Assembly: GCA_934725835.1 (NCBI GenBank)
Contig: CAKVCR010000115.1
Coordinates: forward strand, 1 to 8,485
From: an uncultured Odoribacter sp.
GTDB taxonomy: Bacteria; Bacteroidota; Bacteroidia; Bacteroidales; Marinifilaceae
Length of the DNA stretch: 8,485 nucleotides
Direction: 5' to 3'
The first letter of the stretch is position 1; the number at the start of each line of letters is the position of its first letter. A program made the translations under genes and the position numbers. The notes beneath the pieces were generated by a model that did no database searches, had not been told where the DNA came from, and was given only the letters and a program-made list of their open reading frames with translations. Of this stretch, positions 6,786 to 8,485 are shown in pieces.

Positions 6786-7343
6786 TTATAACCCTAAGAT
6801 AAAAGTTACCATGAAAAGATCCTGTAATTTCGCTTTCAATTGGTGACGAGCACGGGCTTTGTGTGTTTTTACCGTATTCACGGAAATATTCATAACTTCT
6901 GCTATTTCAATATTATTCATCCCTTCCAAATGCAAAAGAATCACCCGACGTTGTTCCTGCGGCAAACTATCAATTTCCTCCATCACCATCCGATGCACCT
7001 CCTCCTCTACAACTGCATTTTCAAACCCATCTTCCGACTCGAGCAATGCACATTCCTCCCGATAATCCTCCTCCAACTTTTTTATCCGGATATAATTCAG
7101 ACAACGATGTCGCATTGATTGATATAGATACATTTTCAAATGCAACTCCGACTCAATTGTCTCCCTCGCCTTCCACAAATTAACAAACACATCCTGAACA
7201 ACATCTTCCGCCACCTTCTCTTCTTTCAACATTCTCAGACCGAATAAACATAAAGCATTATAATACAAATCATAATAACAACGAAACGCACTTTCATCAC
7301 CTCTCGTAAAAAGCGCAAACTTATCATCATTACTACTCTTCAT
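6786..7343 (-). CDS. RNA polymerase ECF-type sigma-70 factor (FecI-like)
   Basis: The protein has 185 residues from ATG 7343, or 190 if the TTG at 7358 is used. It would direct RNA polymerase to the SusC/SusD operon when FecR is triggered. Counting from the TTG start, sigma region 2 covers about 22-92 (AFRCYYDLYYNALCLFGLRM, EDVVQDVFVNLWKARETI). Region 4 covers about 126-178 (IDSLPQEQRRVILLHLEGMN, then the helix-turn-helix IEIAEVMNISVNTVKTHKAR). The tail ends in the hydrophobic LFMVTFILGL, a kind of ending often seen in Bacteroidota ECF factors. There is no region 3 and the length is normal for ECF factors. ATG 7343 is preferred because the promoter-like box at 7381-7374 predicts a transcript beginning at about 7367. 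That would leave TTG 7358 almost leaderless and cut its GAGG site in two. Confidence 0.93.
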   Translation of the reverse strand: MKSSNDDKFALFTRGDESAFRCYYDLYYNALCLFGLRMLKEEKVAEDVVQDVFVNLWKARETIESELHLKMYLYQSMRHRCLNYIRIKKLEEDYREECALLESEDGFENAVVEEEVHRMVMEEIDSLPQEQRRVILLHLEGMNNIEIAEVMNISVNTVKTHKARARHQLKAKLQDLFMVTFILGL

Positions 7344-7373
7344 ATACCTGTTGAACAATTATTTCCTCTTTGG

Positions 7374-7381
7374 CAAAGGTA
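7374..7381 (-). promoter_or_regulatory. Sigma factor gene promoter, -7 box TACCTTTG
   Basis: On the minus strand TACCTTTG matches TAnnTTTG at all fixed positions. Upstream elements are imperfect: TTG at 7407-7405 (23-base spacing) or TATG at 7402-7399 (17-base spacing). The predicted start is about 7367, giving a leader of about 24 bases to ATG 7343. The box lies after the terminator of the nuclease gene, so the sigma gene is probably transcribed independently, by the housekeeping sigma factor. Confidence 0.55.
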
Positions 7382-7450
7382 TACAAATTAATCACTAACA
7401 TAAACAATCCTATACATTTTCTCCCGCATTTTAGCCTTTCAAACGTACAT

Positions 7451-7492
7451 AATTAAAATAATGTGTCCCACCTTCAAAATGGTAGGACACAT
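7451..7492 (-). terminator. Intrinsic terminator of the Rpn-family nuclease gene
   Basis: In minus-strand RNA, AUGUGUCCUACC (7492-7481) pairs with GGUGGGACACAU (7472-7461) to give a 12-bp stem with one G-U wobble and an 8-base loop. It is followed by the T-rich TATTTTAATT (7460-7451). On the plus strand the wobble becomes a C-A mismatch and the stem is followed by GCAACAG, so it is built for minus-strand transcription. The stem begins 23 bases after the stop codon of the nuclease gene. Confidence 0.75.
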
Positions 7493-7515
7493 GCAACAGT
7501 CTCTTTAAATATTGT

Positions 7516-8409
7516 CTAAAGATTCTCTATTTCCTCTACAGACAATCCGGTTGCCTGAGAAATAATATCTATTGCAACTCCCAAGTTTTTTAAATTATGC
7601 GCACTTTCTATTTTTGCTTCCGTACGTCCTTCTTGCCGTCCTTCTGCTCTTCCCTCTGCTCTTCCTTCTGCTCTTCCTTCTATTTTTGCTGTATCAAGCA
7701 CATCATTCTGAATCATCACCGCATTGATATGTTCATCATAAGCATGCCGTTCCGCAGGTTTCATATCATAATAGCGCAATCGTTCACGAGCCTCCTGCAA
7801 TCCGGGAGCAGAAGCACTCTCGCTAATTTCTCCAGTTTTCAAGTAAGAAATCCACTCTTCCAATGGAGTGCGAGCAACTTGATTAAACTCATTCACACGA
7901 ATTAAATAATACTCCGGAAAAATATCCTTAGGTGATTTACGAACAATTGCATTACGCTCCTTCGAAGTTACCTGTAATTCATCATGTGTGTGCACTCCAA
8001 CAAAATGAGAATAACCATGATACAGATAGTCACGTCCTTTTCCGATATCAAAATAAAGAATACTGATTGAAATCACCTTCTTCACCTCCTGATAAGAGCG
8101 TCCCAAAGAAATATGTTCTGTCACAGCCTTTGCTACTCCATATAAAATACGCTCCAAATAATATATTTCCCGTGTATTCTGCACTTCAACAATAATAACT
8201 TCCCCCTTACTATCCTTTGCTTTAATGTCTACTCGATTAAACTTATCATCCTCCGTCTGCTGATTGCTTTCGCTCTCCAACAGTTCCACAATGGTAATCT
8301 TCTCATTCAACAATACCGTCAGCAACCCCTCAAGCACGCTGAAATTTGCCTTATCACGAAGCATCCGCTTCATCGCCCAGTCGAAATGAATATATCGTTC
8401 CTTTTCCAT
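7516..8409 (-). CDS. Rpn / PD-(D/E)XK nuclease family protein (annotated as putative transposase)
   Basis: The 297-residue protein belongs to the family named 'Rpn recombination-promoting nuclease / putative transposase' (PDDEXK_2 type). The opening DWAMKRMLRDK is typical. The nuclease core is visible as VDIKAKDSKGEVIIVEVQN (60-78), with Asp61 and the Glu75-Val-Gln77 pair forming a D...ExQ version of PD-(D/E)XK; Glu27 is the likely upstream acidic residue. Later family blocks are YLERILYG (84-91) and SISILYFDI (114-122). Residues 244-263 are a charged five-unit tetrapeptide repeat (EGRA type), followed by a small C-terminal helical segment (264-297). No inverted terminal repeats or target duplications are seen, so it is not a recognisable insertion sequence; members of the wider Rpn group are DNA endonucleases linked to recombination and, in E. 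coli, phage defence. It has its own promoter box and terminator, so its neighbourhood with the transport locus need not mean a shared function. Length is normal for the family. Confidence 0.9.
   Translation of the reverse strand: MEKERYIHFDWAMKRMLRDKANFSVLEGLLTVLLNEKITIVELLESESNQQTEDDKFNRVDIKAKDSKGEVIIVEVQNTREIYYLERILYGVAKAVTEHISLGRSYQEVKKVISISILYFDIGKGRDYLYHGYSHFVGVHTHDELQVTSKERNAIVRKSPKDIFPEYYLIRVNEFNQVARTPLEEWISYLKTGEISESASAPGLQEARERLRYYDMKPAERHAYDEHINAVMIQNDVLDTAKIEGRAEGRAEGRAEGRQEGRTEAKIESAHNLKNLGVAIDIISQATGLSVEEIENL
7621..7680 (-). repeat. Five-unit 12-bp tandem repeat in the nuclease gene
   Basis: Five consecutive 12-base units encode EGRA, EGRA, EGRA, EGRQ and EGRT. The first two (7680-7657) are identical (GAAGGAAGAGCA), the third differs by one base, and the last two have diverged. 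The unit length keeps the reading frame, so unit gain or loss would only lengthen or shorten the linker between the nuclease core and the C-terminal segment. Confidence 0.85.
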
Positions 8410-8429
8410 GACAATCTGAATATTTTATA

Positions 8430-8437
8430 CAAAGATA
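8430..8437 (-). promoter_or_regulatory. Promoter box of the nuclease gene, TATCTTTG
   Basis: On the minus strand TATCTTTG matches the Bacteroidota -7 consensus TAnnTTTG exactly. A TATG, one base from TTTG, lies 20 bases upstream, which is the expected spacing for the -33 element. The predicted start is about 8423, giving a short leader of some 14 bases before the ATG at 8409. Confidence 0.6.
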
Positions 8438-8485
8438 CGAAAAAATCACCTATTAAGCATAAATAGCCCAGAAAATCTACTACAA

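Noticed and set aside
7516..8409. Nuclease gene as an intact insertion sequence
   Set aside because: No terminal inverted repeats, target duplication or DDE transposase are seen; the gene has its own promoter box and terminator. The family name 'transposase' is historical.

Overview
The window looks like a Bacteroidota chromosome, most likely a gut member of the order Bacteroidales. The evidence is a SusC/SusD pair with an N-terminal STN domain on SusC, an ECF sigma factor next to a FecR-type anti-sigma factor, an AT-rich base composition, and promoter-like boxes of the Bacteroides type (TAnnTTTG) upstream of several genes. The gene order and the style of the N-termini remind me of Odoribacteraceae (Butyricimonas/Odoribacter), but that is an impression that I could not test.

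Every protein gene lies on the minus strand, so the window reads in transcriptional order from right to left. At 8409-7516 is a gene of the Rpn / PD-(D/E)XK 'putative transposase' nuclease family. It has its own promoter-like box and is closed off by a good intrinsic terminator at 7492-7451. The regulatory and transport block follows: an ECF sigma-70 factor (about 7343-6786), a FecR-like membrane anti-sigma factor (6654-5497), a STN-containing SusC/RagA TonB-dependent outer membrane transporter (5418-1729), a SusD/RagB surface lipoprotein (1718-144), and the first 41 residues of another lipoprotein (125 to the window edge). No intergenic gap exceeds 157 bases.

Together, sigma factor, FecR and STN-SusC form a complete trans-envelope signalling chain of the cell-surface-signalling kind. 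Substrate bound by SusC/SusD at the surface would be reported through the STN domain to the periplasmic part of FecR. FecR would then release or activate the sigma factor, which would switch on the transporter operon. No glycoside hydrolase or other degradative enzyme is visible, so the substrate (glycan, glycopeptide, peptide or other) cannot be named from this window.

The most interesting non-coding signal is on the plus strand between fecR and susC. It consists of a perfect TAnnTTTG box (5418-5425) followed by a 13-bp perfect hairpin and a T-run (5461-5498) that works as an intrinsic terminator only in the plus direction, where there is no protein gene. This predicts an antisense RNA of about 67 nt covering the susC mRNA leader, resembling the cis-encoded DonS-type small RNAs reported for Bacteroides fragilis utilisation loci. 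A second perfect hairpin (5376-5402) lies inside the first codons of susC.
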